Of a stretch of 64,000 bases of DNA, positions 19,801 through 28,484 are shown piece by piece. The position numbers and the translations under genes are program-made. The first letter of the stretch is position 1, and each line of letters opens with the position of its first letter. Source of the stretch: DASZBX01 sp035943635 (GTDB lineage Bacteria > Actinomycetota > Actinomycetes > Streptomycetales > Catenulisporaceae); NCBI GenBank assembly GCA_035943635.1, contig DASZBX010000031.1, positions 23,910 through 87,909 on the forward strand, given 5' to 3'. The notes under the pieces were generated by a model. The model was not told the origin of the DNA. It was given only the letters and a program-made list of their open reading frames with translations, and ran no database searches.

Positions 19801-19861
19801 GGGCGGACCGAGCGGACCGGGCGGACACACCGAAGTATTCCCGACAGGAGGCGCGCAGTGA
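16838..19861 (+). CDS. Ser/Thr protein kinase fused to a degenerate vWA-like domain
   Basis: Product of 1007 aa from ATG 16838 (GGGAGGGG upstream). The kinase domain spans about 15-285: glycine loop G-R-G-G-S-G-K (24-30), Lys45, H-R-D-L-K-P-S-N (137-144), D-L-G in place of DFG (D156) and G-T-P-G-Y-M-S-P-E. The catalytic residues are kept, so activity is likely. There is no membrane helix, unlike most actinobacterial STPKs. After a long central region without recognised motif, about residues 745-960 read like a von Willebrand A fold (L-D-L-V-V-A-V-E-R-G-S-F, then A-Q-H-V-L-V-I-V-G-G) whose metal-binding D-x-S-x-S is missing. First gene of a tight operon; its stop overlaps the GTPase start by 4 bp. 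Probable role: a switch that phosphorylates or docks the GTPase module. Confidence 0.85.
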   Translation: MALGNLGPEDPERIGGFEIKAVVGRGGSGKVYLGLDPHGNAAAVKQLLVKRDLNDATSRERFLREIRTMGRIDSALVPRLADFDELCDPPWLATPYIPGPSLLEALGRGPLPAGFTWSLAGALCSALDTIHRAGALHRDLKPSNVMIARDRFVVIDLGLTRSVDGSDPGVTAVWISAGTPGYMSPEQIKALKDAEKPADVLSLAATVYHAATGRAPFQEQLSGGFPHTSGPDGPARPTYPDGLPSRLREFLRRGLELDHTRRASLAELMWLLPSDLETGFAETVPIPVRQAQLVLELDLKRRGGFTYPLHTPDPQRDLTTVMERTREGALHNAARIAAEARAAGGTGDGAIVTVRLARAAGVAALTEAEARAQYEAARAALPPATAADQILSGPLGRLAAAFSREQLDSAIVVELCAEHCAVWEFTAGPTPPREHRIPWTTLLDAKVRIGKSADESGDHPGAQSVAGQGNPDSPDPADEHPTTPDLAHGDLLQLLLLGGKNAVPRGALRRFTPWLGNHELARRAATAVRTAVDRIVARSAAEQAAQAGERPKTPPLPPAAPLLTVVVRRPGWRLLELVGDNLAPGPGRPHLTGPQKLPKVFSQLLDLQPLPYPVGLATAEVDERTGAVTLRFLELFPAGTAPRGPDSRRTVPLELPRQAPDDGVLLPLVSRRTEHPYGWDLIRTGRIGVSVPAGVELTVSLLGTAHAALATPAAPHGLPADPVGWTEIRAMVPHSLLPPEGAADGPLDLVVAVERGSFDGDIEMRRRFAVSLLDRAAQLRPEPGALRTAVLDYGDHLFVSREFERLAPAERRRHDPEVCWSGFGPARRSTDVVLALTAKPIEHDYAAPVEEALAHLVTAGWNPGAQHVLVIVGGRPPHQPQWRSEIFNEALQCTNNVDWQATLNVLVNQYNLICVGVIEPWDAHLPGDNPKPQIDRQVLKGWKDVVGGRYVDLPWADPSAVLATAGVLPGTRAPRKPATLPLARPARPGGPSGPGGHTEVFPTGGAQ

Positions 19862-21087
19862 CCGAGAGCTTCGAGTTCCCGCCGTTCGAGACCTCGGCGT
19901 TCCGGGCGAACGGCGACACCGCCCAGGACCCGCAGGTCAAGCCGCCGATCCCGCTGGGCGGGGACCTGCTGCTGGGCGGCGGCCGGGGCACCGCCCCGCC
20001 GCCGACCCTGCCGGCCGCGACCCCGTTCGAGACGGTCACCGAGGCCCGGCCGCCCGCGCAGGCCGCGCCGCCGCCGGTCCCGGACCCGGCCGGCGAGGAG
20101 GGCGTGCGGATCACCCTGTGGGGCGGGTCCTCCAGCGGCAAGACCACCTATCTCGGGGCGCTGCCGTTCGCGATCCAGCAGGCCCGGACCAACCCGCGGT
20201 ACGGGTCGTGGATGCTGACCCCGCTGAACGACGGCACGCACGAGTTCCAGGCCGAGACCACCACCACCCTGGACACCGCGCGCACCTTCCCGCCGCCGAC
20301 CAGCGTCCTGGAGTCCGGGCTCAGCTGGCGGCTGCGCGGGCGGGTGCACGAGGGCGGCCTGGCCGGGCTGCGCCGCGGGGTGCGCCAGGCCCGCGGGCGG
20401 CAGGAGGAGGACACGTTCACGCTGAACGTGCCGGACGTGCCCGGCGAGTGGTTCGGCGGCGGGGACTCGATCGACGACATGAAGATGCGCCGGGAGGGCG
20501 TGTTCAAGGCCCAGAAGGAGACCCTGACCCGGGAGCTGGCCAGGTCGCACGGGATCGTGTACCTGTTCGACCCGACGGCCGAGTTGGCCGCGGCCAACTC
20601 CTTCCAGTACCTGCACGACCTGCTCAGCCGGCTGCAGATGCAGATCGAGCAGGAGGGCCGGATCCGGGACAACCGGCTGCCGCACTACGTCGCGATCTGC
20701 GTCACGAAGTTCGACACCAAGTGGGTGCTGGACCGGGCGTTGGAGGCGCGATTGGTCAAGCAGGACCAGCACGGGCAGCCGGCCGTCCCGCAGGAGAACG
20801 CGGAGGTGTTCTTCGACCTGTTGTGCCGCACGCTCGGGCCGTCCGGGCAGAACGTGGCCAACGCCCTGAAGGCCGCCTTCCATCCCAAGCGCACGATGTA
20901 CTTCGTCACCTCGGCGGTCGGGTTCCGGCGCGGGCCGGACGGGACCGGTTTCGACATGGCCCAGCCCTCCCAGATCAACCCGGCCGTGGGCGGGGTACAG
21001 CGGATCATGGACCAGATCCGGCCGATCAACGTCCTGGAGCCCCTGGTCGAGCTCGAGCGCCTGTACCGCTCCGGCGGGCATCGGTGA
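19858..21087 (+). CDS. TRAFAC-class (DO-GTPase-like) GTPase
   Basis: Product of 409 aa starting at GTG 19858 inside the GTGA overlap with the kinase gene, after AGGAGG. A Pro-rich N-terminal tail of about 80 residues precedes the GTPase. P-loop G-G-S-S-S-G-K-T-T at 89-97; the G3 position is D-V-P-G-E-W (193-198), with Glu at the usual switch position; G4 is T-K-F-D at 283-286. A helix-rich insert between G1 and G3 (R-G-R-V-H-E-G-G) and the Y-L-F-D-P-T segment after G3 fit the double-GTPase (DO-GTPase) type found with GAP1 and vWA partners. Its stop overlaps the next start by 4 bp. Likely a nucleotide-controlled switch whose state is set by the kinase and the GAP1 protein. Confidence 0.82.
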   Translation: MTESFEFPPFETSAFRANGDTAQDPQVKPPIPLGGDLLLGGGRGTAPPPTLPAATPFETVTEARPPAQAAPPPVPDPAGEEGVRITLWGGSSSGKTTYLGALPFAIQQARTNPRYGSWMLTPLNDGTHEFQAETTTTLDTARTFPPPTSVLESGLSWRLRGRVHEGGLAGLRRGVRQARGRQEEDTFTLNVPDVPGEWFGGGDSIDDMKMRREGVFKAQKETLTRELARSHGIVYLFDPTAELAAANSFQYLHDLLSRLQMQIEQEGRIRDNRLPHYVAICVTKFDTKWVLDRALEARLVKQDQHGQPAVPQENAEVFFDLLCRTLGPSGQNVANALKAAFHPKRTMYFVTSAVGFRRGPDGTGFDMAQPSQINPAVGGVQRIMDQIRPINVLEPLVELERLYRSGGHR

Positions 21088-24000
21088 CCGCCGGCCACCG
21101 GGCCTCGGTGCACTGGGCGGTCAGCTCCAAACCGCCCGGCGGCTTCGACCGGAAGATCGTGCGGGCCAGCGCGCCGGAGATCGCCGGCCCGCTCGGCGGG
21201 CTGCTGGAGGCGGTGCACCCGGGCACCCCGGACCAGGCCGCCGACGCCCGGGCCGCGCTGCCCTGGGTGACCGTGGTCAACTTCTCCACCCGCGACAGCA
21301 CCGCACCGCAGGTCGGGGTGTGCGCGACCGGGTGGGGCGTGGGGGTGGACTCGGGCAACCGGCCGATCACCCGCACCCGGATCTTCGCCCTGCCCGCCCC
21401 GACCGGCCCGGCGCCGTACCCGGGCTACCGGGCGATGTGGGAGGCGCTGCGCGAGTGGGACCTCGGGGAGGAGGCGAACGGTCCGATCACGGTCGACCTG
21501 CCGGCCGGGGTGGAGCCGGACCGCGAGCTGTTCCTGCGCGCGGGCACCACGTTCGAGTGGGCCGCCGCGGTGGCCGCCGCGCTGCTGGACCGCCGGGTGC
21601 TGATCACCGACTACCCGGGCCAGGACCCGTCGCAGGCGCTCGGCGTGATCGACGCGGTGGTCAGCCTGCTGCCGCGCGGCCTGCACCAGGAGTTCCGGGC
21701 CGGGACCTGGACCAAGAACAACGCCGTGGTCACCGACCTGGCCTTCGCCAGCGCGACGCTCGGCTGCCCGCCGGACAGCTGCTGGAAGATCGCCTGGGGC
21801 GCGCCGGAGCCGATCTCGCCCGCGCTGCTGAGCGAGGACGCCCGGCAGTACCTGGGCCACCTGACCGCGCTCTACCACGAGTACCAGAGCAACCCGCTGC
21901 CGATCGTGCAGGGGCTCGCGGCGGCCGACGCGCCGCACGGGTTGAACGGCTGCGCTCCGTGGGCGCTGTCGGTGGTCGAGCAGCTGGACCTGCCGCTGCT
22001 GACCCACCGGGCGATCGTGGACCGCGAGGGCCGGGTCCGGCGCGGCCAGGACGGGCGTCTGAGCAGCCGGATCACCACTCCGGCGGTGCTGGCCAACGTC
22101 ACGGCCGTGCTGCACCGGCTCGACGCCGGCCAGGTCCCGCCGGACCGGGCCGAGGCGCTGGCCGAGTACCTGGCCTGGTGCCCCGATCCGTCCGCGCTGG
22201 CCACCGTCCCGGTCGGCTGGTGGACGGCGGCGGTCGAGTTCGCTGCGCGCCTGCGCCGGTGGCGGCTGCGCGAGCGCGACGAGTGGCGCGCCGAGGGGCC
22301 CTCGTCGGTGGCCTGGTTCGTGAACGCGGTCGAGCTCTCCCGGGTCAACGCGATCCGCGAGACCGGCGAGAAGGCCGACGTTCTGTGGTCCACGCTGCTG
22401 CACTACGTGACCGACGAGCCGCTCCCGGCCGAGGGCTTCACCCGGCTGTGGACGGCGTGGCCGTCGCGGACCGCCGACCCGCTGCCGCGCACCGCGAAGC
22501 TGCTGGCCGAACGTGAGGCCCTGGCCCGCAGAGTGCTGCTGCGCGAGTGCGAGACCTCGCCGTCCGGCGCGCTCGGGCTGCTGGCGCTGCTGGACTCGTG
22601 CGCTCCGTCAGAGGTCTGGTACACCCCGCTGCGGACCGCCTACCGGGACGAGGACTCCGAGGCCGATCCGGCGCAGATCGCCCGGTTCTGCGAAGCCGAT
22701 CCGGACCACCCGGTCCTGCTGCTGCGGCTGGCCGCGATCACCAACCGGCTCGAACCGGTCGCCGAGCGGGCGGGCGACGGCCTGATCACCGCGGCCCTGG
22801 TGCTGCGCCAGCGCGGCGAGCGCAAATCCCCGCTCGAACTGGTGGTCCAGGAACCGGTCCGGGACACCGCGGGGCCCTACATCATGGCCCTGACCGACCT
22901 GATCCGCTGGATCCTGGGCCTGGCGTTCACCGGGTCCTGTATCACCGCACTGCAAGAATGGCAGGACGCTGCGGCGTACGTCGACGCGCTGCTGGACCTG
23001 ACCGAGCACGACCGCGCGGCGCACCGGCTGCGCCCGCAGTTCGCCGCCTTCCTGGCCACCCGGGCGTTCGACAAGGCCAAGGAGCTGCCCGGGTGGACCG
23101 AACCGGTCCTGTCCGCGCTGCTGCGGGCCGGCGGCGAGGCGGCGCAGCAGGTGGCCGGGGCCGTGGCCAAGGCCGCGCCGAAGGACCAGCACCTGTCGAA
23201 GCTGCTGGCCCGGTTCGACCGCGAGTTCACGGTTCTGCTGGCCCAGCACGGCGGTCCCGCGCAGCAGCGGTTCCTGCGCACCGGCCTGCTGGCCGACCTG
23301 GCCGAGGCCGTGCGGGCCGGGCACGGCGAGCCCGTCGCCCAGGCCTGCACCGACGCCCTGCGCGGCGGCTGCCTGGAAGAGGAGGTGTTCGCCGGCCTGG
23401 CCGCCCTGTCCTGGTGCGCCGACGTCGACCGGGTCAGGGCTCTGCTGGCCCGGGTGCCGGAGGCGTCCGACGGCGCCGCGCAGGGCCCGGCCCCGATCAC
23501 CGCGCGGGCGCAGGAGTTCGCCCTCGGCGGCGGCTGGGGCGAGCCGGCCGCGCGGCGGTTCGCCGAGCGGATGATCAGTGAGCTGACCGAGCGCGAATCG
23601 CACATCGACGACCGGATCCGCGAGCAGCTGGCCGCGTTCCAGGCGCAGGAGTGGGAGGCCCGCCAGGTCCTGGAGGACCTGAATCAGGGCTGGAGTGCGG
23701 ACCAGGAGGTGATCGGCGGCCGGGCCGAGGAGGAGCTGGACCTGGCCCGGGGCCGGTACCGCACCCGGGAGGAGGCGTCCCTGGCCGCCGAGGAGAAGCA
23801 GATCCTGGAGATCCGGCGCCGCGGCATGGCCGAACGGCAGGTGTACCTCCAGGAGTACCAGACCCAGGAGGGCCGGATCACGGCCCAGCGCCGGCGGGTC
23901 CTGGTGGCCAAGGAGAAGGAGTACCAGCAGGCCGCGGTCGAACCGGGCCGGCAGCGCGACCGGGCCCGCAAGGCCGCGGCCGGCCTCAACGCCCAGGCCG

Positions 24001-24293
24001 AGGCGGACCGGGCGGCCATCGCGGCCGAGATCACCCGGATCCGGTGGCAGGTCGGCGCCGGCCGGCAGGCGAAACCGGCCGGCCAGACGAAGCAGAGGCC
24101 TGACGCCGAGCCGCGGGAGTACCCGGCGCAGATGCCGACCATGCAGATGCAGACCTTCCCGCCCGAGTCCAGGTCCGGCGGGATCTTCGGCCGCTTCGGC
24201 CGCCGCCGGGGCGGCGCGGAGGGCGGCGACGGCCAGGATGCGGATCCGGCGCAGGCCCGGTCGTCCCCCGGGGAGGGTGGGCCGACTCCGTGA
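21084..24293 (+). CDS. GTPase-associated protein 1 (GAP1)-related protein
   Basis: Product of 1069 aa from GTG 21084, translationally coupled (GTGA) to the GTPase and with no separate ribosome site. The N-terminal third has the GAP1 layout: an early V-H-W-A-V-S-S segment, P-G-Y-R-A-M-W, and the middle-domain block D-Y-P-G-Q-D-P-S-Q-A-L-G-V-I-D-A-V-V-S-L-L-P followed by F-R-A-G-T-W-T. The middle is alpha-helical. Roughly residues 830-980 are a strongly charged coiled coil (E-E-K-Q-I-L-E-I-R-R-R, Q-E-G-R-I-T-A-Q-R-R-R), and a basic Gly/Arg tail follows. Proteins of this class accompany DO-GTPases in predicted conflict systems. The partner is the upstream GTPase by gene fusion-like spacing; GAP activity itself is not shown by sequence. 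Confidence 0.78.
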   Translation: MTAGHRASVHWAVSSKPPGGFDRKIVRASAPEIAGPLGGLLEAVHPGTPDQAADARAALPWVTVVNFSTRDSTAPQVGVCATGWGVGVDSGNRPITRTRIFALPAPTGPAPYPGYRAMWEALREWDLGEEANGPITVDLPAGVEPDRELFLRAGTTFEWAAAVAAALLDRRVLITDYPGQDPSQALGVIDAVVSLLPRGLHQEFRAGTWTKNNAVVTDLAFASATLGCPPDSCWKIAWGAPEPISPALLSEDARQYLGHLTALYHEYQSNPLPIVQGLAAADAPHGLNGCAPWALSVVEQLDLPLLTHRAIVDREGRVRRGQDGRLSSRITTPAVLANVTAVLHRLDAGQVPPDRAEALAEYLAWCPDPSALATVPVGWWTAAVEFAARLRRWRLRERDEWRAEGPSSVAWFVNAVELSRVNAIRETGEKADVLWSTLLHYVTDEPLPAEGFTRLWTAWPSRTADPLPRTAKLLAEREALARRVLLRECETSPSGALGLLALLDSCAPSEVWYTPLRTAYRDEDSEADPAQIARFCEADPDHPVLLLRLAAITNRLEPVAERAGDGLITAALVLRQRGERKSPLELVVQEPVRDTAGPYIMALTDLIRWILGLAFTGSCITALQEWQDAAAYVDALLDLTEHDRAAHRLRPQFAAFLATRAFDKAKELPGWTEPVLSALLRAGGEAAQQVAGAVAKAAPKDQHLSKLLARFDREFTVLLAQHGGPAQQRFLRTGLLADLAEAVRAGHGEPVAQACTDALRGGCLEEEVFAGLAALSWCADVDRVRALLARVPEASDGAAQGPAPITARAQEFALGGGWGEPAARRFAERMISELTERESHIDDRIREQLAAFQAQEWEARQVLEDLNQGWSADQEVIGGRAEEELDLARGRYRTREEASLAAEEKQILEIRRRGMAERQVYLQEYQTQEGRITAQRRRVLVAKEKEYQQAAVEPGRQRDRARKAAAGLNAQAEADRAAIAAEITRIRWQVGAGRQAKPAGQTKQRPDAEPREYPAQMPTMQMQTFPPESRSGGIFGRFGRRRGGAEGGDGQDADPAQARSSPGEGGPTP

Positions 24294-24409
24294 CCGCCCG
24301 AAGTCCGCACCCGCACCCGTTCCGGCGCGTACGCCCTCGCCCGGCTGGCCGGCTTTACCGGTCAGTTCGCTCAGGTCAACTCCACCAGACTGAAGGAGAC
24401 GAGAACCTC

Positions 24410-26122
24410 ATGGCGACCCGACGCCGCGGCGCGAGGACCAGCGCCGCCCGCCCGAGCGCGGCCGGCCGGCGCGTCGGCGCCCGCCGCCGGGCCCTCGGCG
24501 CCGTGGGCACGGCGTTCGCCGCCGCGGTGTTCCTCGCCGCGGCCGCCGGGCCCGGCGCCTCGCCGCTCGCCTCACCGGACCTGCGCGCGGCCGGATCGTC
24601 GGCGGACGCCGTCTCGCCAGCCGATATTCTCGACTCCCTGAATCTGCAGGCCGCGCCGACCTCCTACGTGATCCTGGTCGACGTCTCCGGGTCGATGCTG
24701 GCCGACGGCCTGTTCAGCAAGGTCCGCAGCGATTTCCCCGACCTGATCAGCCAGTTCGGCCCGAACGACGACGTCGCCGTGGACACCTTCGGCGACGAGC
24801 CGGAGACCCTGCGGGCCCTGGGCCCGGTCGATCAGGGCGCGAATCCCGCGCACGCGCTCGACGACGTCCGGATCGACCCGAACGCCGCCACCGACACCGG
24901 CGGCGCGCTCCAGCTGGCGTACAACCAGCTGTCCGGTCCCACGGCCGACCCCACGAAGGTCGGCGTCGTGCTGCTGCTGACCGACGGGAAGCCCGATCCC
25001 CCGGCGAGCAGCTCCTTCTACCTTCAGGGGATCAATTCCCTGAGTGACTCCGCGGCGCTGTCCGCCGCGATCAGGGACAGCGGCCCGTGGCAGGGCCTGC
25101 GCACCGACTTCGCCAAGCTGTCCCCGCAGATGACCGTGCTCGGCTGCGGGCTCGCGCTGCAGAGCGGCCTGGACCTGTCCCCGGTGGTCGGCTTCGTCTT
25201 CGCCGATCCGCTCGTGGACGACCAGCCGCAGGTGCCGACCGTGCACTCGTTCGTCCAGCAGGCGCAGACCGCCGCGCAGACCAAGCAGGCCGCGAGCGTG
25301 CTCGCGGCGGACAGCGGCGCCGGGGTCACCGCCCAGATCACCGCGCCCGGCGGCGCCTCGTGGCAGGACTACCCGATCGGCAGCGGCACCGCGTCGGCGA
25401 CGGTGACGTTCACCGCGAACAGCAAGAACGTGCCGCTCCAGGTCTCGGACGCGAGGCTGTCGGCGAGCGGCGGCCTGACGGTGTCCGCGTCCGGGCTGCC
25501 GGCCTCGTTCGCCGTGACGCCCGGCCACCCGGTCACCTTCCCGGTCACCCTGACCTGGCCGCAGCCGGACGCCGGCTCGATGGGTGGCGGCACGAAGCCG
25601 ATCTCGGCGAACCTTACGGTGGCCGGGACCGTCAGTTCGCCGTGGGCCGCGACGATCGTGTCCTCGTTCGACCAGTCCTACCTCCCGGGGTCTGTGACCG
25701 GCTCGTCGGCCACGCTCAGCGGCACGGTCCGCAGCCCGATCGACCTGGTCTCCTGGGCCCTGTGGATCGTGGTCATCGCGGCGTTCGCGGCCTGCGGGTG
25801 GCTGTGGTTCCTGAGCACGCACAAGAAGCTGCGCGGCCGGATCGTGATCGGGGCGGGCGGCGCGTTCGCCTCGGTGCCGCTGCCGGACGCCCGCCGGGCC
25901 GTGTTCGAGTCGGTCGAGGTCGGCGGGGAGTCGGCCAAGGTGGTCGTGCACAGCGCCCGGCGCAAGCGCGGCGGCAAGCCGGCCCTGTACGTCCGGTGCG
26001 TTCCGGCCGGCAGCCGCCCGCCCGGGTCCGGCGGCCGGTGCGAGTGGTCCGGGTCGCTGATCCTGGCCGGGTCCTGGCAGTTCCAGCACCGCCCTACCGC
26101 CGAGGCCGAGCAGCCGGTCTGA
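24410..26122 (+). CDS. Membrane-anchored von Willebrand A domain protein
   Basis: Product of 570 aa from ATG 24410 (GAAGGAG upstream). The Arg-rich N-terminus and a hydrophobic segment (about 22-45) act as signal or anchor. The vWA domain (about 85-280) has an intact MIDAS: D-V-S-G-S (91-95), Thr at 163 in D-T-G-G and L-T-D-G (D192). A beta-rich region follows (about 300-440), then a transmembrane helix at 446-468 and a cytoplasmic basic domain of about 100 residues. The vWA would therefore face outside and the tail the cytoplasm. It lies 116 bp after GAP1 on the same strand. Likely the membrane or sensing end of the kinase-GTPase-GAP1 system; metal-dependent ligand binding is inferred from the motif. 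Confidence 0.85.
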   Translation: MATRRRGARTSAARPSAAGRRVGARRRALGAVGTAFAAAVFLAAAAGPGASPLASPDLRAAGSSADAVSPADILDSLNLQAAPTSYVILVDVSGSMLADGLFSKVRSDFPDLISQFGPNDDVAVDTFGDEPETLRALGPVDQGANPAHALDDVRIDPNAATDTGGALQLAYNQLSGPTADPTKVGVVLLLTDGKPDPPASSSFYLQGINSLSDSAALSAAIRDSGPWQGLRTDFAKLSPQMTVLGCGLALQSGLDLSPVVGFVFADPLVDDQPQVPTVHSFVQQAQTAAQTKQAASVLAADSGAGVTAQITAPGGASWQDYPIGSGTASATVTFTANSKNVPLQVSDARLSASGGLTVSASGLPASFAVTPGHPVTFPVTLTWPQPDAGSMGGGTKPISANLTVAGTVSSPWAATIVSSFDQSYLPGSVTGSSATLSGTVRSPIDLVSWALWIVVIAAFAACGWLWFLSTHKKLRGRIVIGAGGAFASVPLPDARRAVFESVEVGGESAKVVVHSARRKRGGKPALYVRCVPAGSRPPGSGGRCEWSGSLILAGSWQFQHRPTAEAEQPV

Positions 26123-26331
26123 CCGCGCCGGACCCACGCGGCCGCCCTGCCGCCCGGCAGGCGCGCGGGTGCGCCCGCCGATGTGCCGGAACTCCTCCCT
26201 GCTGTGGATCGCGCCCGGCCGCCGCGCAGTGGCGCCCGCCCGGCGGATTGTCCCGGCGCCGGCAGGTGTGGCGCGGCGCCGACCGGGTATCCGGGCACCG
26301 GTTCTCGGGCGTGGTGACGAAGAGGTGTGAT

Positions 26332-26655
26332 ATGACCCTTTCTGGGCGGGATTGGCGGATACTGAAGGCTGTCGAAGAGGAGTTCGCGGAGCAGGACCGC
26401 GCCCTGGTGGCACGGTTCGCCCGCCTGGGCGACGCCCGCCGGCCGGGCCTGGTCCGGCGCCGGTGGAAGATCGCGGTCGCGCTGCTGTGCTGGGTCGGCC
26501 TGGTCTGCGCGGACGCCGCCGCACACCAGGGCACCCTGCTCTGGATCGCGCTCGCGGCCGGCGCCGTGGGCACCTCGCTGCTGGTCTGGCGCCGGCGCGC
26601 GGACAAGCCGGCCCCGGCCCGGCAGGACGCGTCGAGCAGGTACCTCAACAGCTGA
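26332..26655 (+). CDS. DUF3040 membrane protein
   Basis: Product of 107 aa from ATG 26332 (GAAGAGG upstream). The N-terminus L-S-G-R-D-W-R-I-L-K-A-V-E-E-E-F-A-E-Q-D follows the DUF3040 signature (L-S-x-x-E...L-x-x-I-E-x-x-L-x-x-x-D-P), and two membrane helices follow (W-K-I-A-V-A-L-L-C-W-V-G-L-V and L-L-W-I-A-L-A-A-G). Small proteins of this family are common in actinobacteria; their role is unknown. It is 209 bp after the vWA gene, so membership of that operon is uncertain. Confidence 0.8.
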   Translation: MTLSGRDWRILKAVEEEFAEQDRALVARFARLGDARRPGLVRRRWKIAVALLCWVGLVCADAAAHQGTLLWIALAAGAVGTSLLVWRRRADKPAPARQDASSRYLNS

Positions 26656-26705
26656 GCCGGATCCGGGCCGGCCAGGCAACGGCCGGTCCGGGGCACAGGG
26701 CTCGG

Positions 26706-26747
26706 AGCACGCAGCGCGGAGCACGCAGCGCGGAGCACGCAGCGCGG
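26706..26747. repeat. Three direct copies of a 14-bp unit
   Basis: AGCACGCAGCGCGG is repeated three times without gaps (26706-26719, 26720-26733, 26734-26747) in the convergent space between the DUF3040 gene and the aryl ligase. The G/C-rich copies can pair with the following CGCTCCCG, so the block may fold as a terminator; it may equally be a neutral minisatellite. Confidence 0.8.
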
Positions 26748-26769
26748 CGCTCCCGTCGTGGCTCCGCTG

Positions 26770-28455
26770 CTACGCTTGCGCCTGCGCCTCGGCGGCCCGC
26801 AGCATCCCGGCGACCATCTCCCGCAGCGTGACCTTGGAGACCTTCCCGATCTCGGTGCGCGGCAGGTCATCCAGGTACTCGACCCGTTCGGGCCACTTGT
26901 ACTTCGCCACACCCAGATCATGCAGGTGGGCGCAGAACTGTTCCAGCGTCGGCGGCGGCCCGTCCTCGGCCGCGACGACGAACGCGCAGGCCCGTTCGCC
27001 CAGCCGCGGGTCGGGCATGGCGACCAGGGCGACCTCCCGGACCCGCGGGTGGCGCAGCAGCAGCCCTTCGACCTCCTCGGCGTTGATCTTCTCGCCGCCG
27101 CGGTCGATCAGGTCCTTGACCCGGCCCTCCAGGGAGTAGCCGAGCTGTCCCTCGAACCACTGCGCGCGCATCAGGTCGCCGGAGCGGTAGAAGCCGTCGC
27201 TGGTGAACGCCTCCAGGTCCCGGTCGGCCGCGTCGAAGTAGCCGCGGATCGTGTACGGGCCGCGGGCGGCCAGTTCGCCCACCTCGCCCGGGGCGACCTC
27301 GGTCTCCGTGCCGGGCACCAGGATCCGGATCTCGTCCAGCGGGGAGATCGGCACCCCGATCGTGCCCGCCCGCAGCGCGGCCGGGGCGTCGGACGGGGTG
27401 AACATGAACATGCCCTCGCTCATCCCGAAGGCCTGGGTCACGTGGATCCCGTGCCCGGTCAGCAGGTCGAACACGGCCGGCGGGACCTTGGCCGCGGACA
27501 GCATCCAGGATGTCAGCGACGCGACCGCGGCCGGGAAGCCGGGGTGCTCGGCGTATTCGCGCACGAGCCCGGGCGGGGTGACGGTCCAGGTCGCGCCGTG
27601 CTCGGCCATCAGCGGCAGGACCGTGTCGGCCGCCGCGCCGGGGATCAGCAGCAGCGCGGCGCCGACCGCGTGGGCGGCGTGCACGGCGTTGGACAAGCCC
27701 GCGTTGTGCACGAACGGCAGGCCGACCGCGAGCACGCTGGTGTGGTCGTGGCCCCACCAGGTGCTGGTGGCCTGGGCGTTGTACCAGTACTCGGCGTGCA
27801 GGCGCGGGATGACCTTCGGGGTGCCGGTCGTACCGCCGGAGAGTTGGAACACGGCCGGGTCGTGCGCCTTCAGGGCGTGCGCGACCTCCACAAGCCTCGC
27901 GGCGCGGGCGGCGTCGACCTGGGTCCGGGCGAGGTCCTCGATCCGGATGCCCGGGGTGTCCGGCGCGGCGCCGACCGTGAGGGTCAGCCGTACGCTCGGC
28001 ACCAGGGTCTGGATCTGCCCGGCCAGGGCGAGCAGGTCGAAGCCGCGGAAGTCGGCCTGGATCAGGTGCGCGGCGGCGTTGGTGTGCCGGGCGATCTGCT
28101 CGATCTCGTGCCGGCGGTGGATCGCGAGCGCGCAGACCGGGATCAGCCCGGCCTTGAGCACGCCGTACCAGGCCTGGATCGCCTGGTCGGAGTTGGTCAG
28201 CTGGAGCAGCACCCGCTCGCCCGGTTCGAGCCCGGCGCCGAGCAGGCCGGCGGCCACCGCGTCGGTGACCTGGTCCAGTTCGCGGTAGCTGAGCCGTCCT
28301 TCGGCCGTGATCAGCGCGGTCCGCTCGCCGTGCAGTGCGACGCTGTCGCGGAACGCGGTCGGGATGGAACGCTCACGCCAGTATCCGGCCGCGAGGTACC
28401 GTTCGACCTCCCCGGCCGGGTAGGGCACGAGGCCGGCGTCTTTGCCGTCGTCCAT
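26770..28455 (-). CDS. Aryl-acid AMP/CoA ligase (salicylate or dihydroxybenzoate type)
   Basis: Product of 561 aa from ATG 28455 (AAGGAAGGA upstream). ANL-superfamily adenylating enzyme: A3 motif L-S-G-G-T-T-G-T-P-K, A5 F-G-M-S-E-G, A7 F-Y-R-S-G-D-L and a C-terminal K-x-x-R-T-E-I-G-K-V-S-K carrying the catalytic Lys. The N-terminus (Y-P-A-G-E-V-E-R-Y-L-A-A-G-Y-W-R-E-R-S) is that of EntE/DhbE-type aryl-AMP ligases. With a salicylyl-/anthraniloyl-CoA-type hydroxylase 29 bp upstream on the same strand, the likely job is activation of a hydroxy- or aminobenzoate for hydroxylation, as in the sdg pathway of Streptomyces. No carrier protein or siderophore gene is nearby. Confidence 0.85.
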   Translation of the reverse strand: MDDGKDAGLVPYPAGEVERYLAAGYWRERSIPTAFRDSVALHGERTALITAEGRLSYRELDQVTDAVAAGLLGAGLEPGERVLLQLTNSDQAIQAWYGVLKAGLIPVCALAIHRRHEIEQIARHTNAAAHLIQADFRGFDLLALAGQIQTLVPSVRLTLTVGAAPDTPGIRIEDLARTQVDAARAARLVEVAHALKAHDPAVFQLSGGTTGTPKVIPRLHAEYWYNAQATSTWWGHDHTSVLAVGLPFVHNAGLSNAVHAAHAVGAALLLIPGAAADTVLPLMAEHGATWTVTPPGLVREYAEHPGFPAAVASLTSWMLSAAKVPPAVFDLLTGHGIHVTQAFGMSEGMFMFTPSDAPAALRAGTIGVPISPLDEIRILVPGTETEVAPGEVGELAARGPYTIRGYFDAADRDLEAFTSDGFYRSGDLMRAQWFEGQLGYSLEGRVKDLIDRGGEKINAEEVEGLLLRHPRVREVALVAMPDPRLGERACAFVVAAEDGPPPTLEQFCAHLHDLGVAKYKWPERVEYLDDLPRTEIGKVSKVTLREMVAGMLRAAEAQAQA

Positions 28456-28484
28456 GAGGTAGTCCTTCCTTGGTCCGCGCCGGC

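Noticed and set aside
26706..26747. CRISPR or transposon end
   Set aside because: Only three abutting 14-bp units, no spacers, no terminal inverted repeats and no transposase.
26770..28455. Siderophore (EntE/DhbE) function for the aryl ligase
   Set aside because: No isochorismate enzymes, aryl carrier protein or NRPS in the window; the partner hydroxylase points to catabolism.
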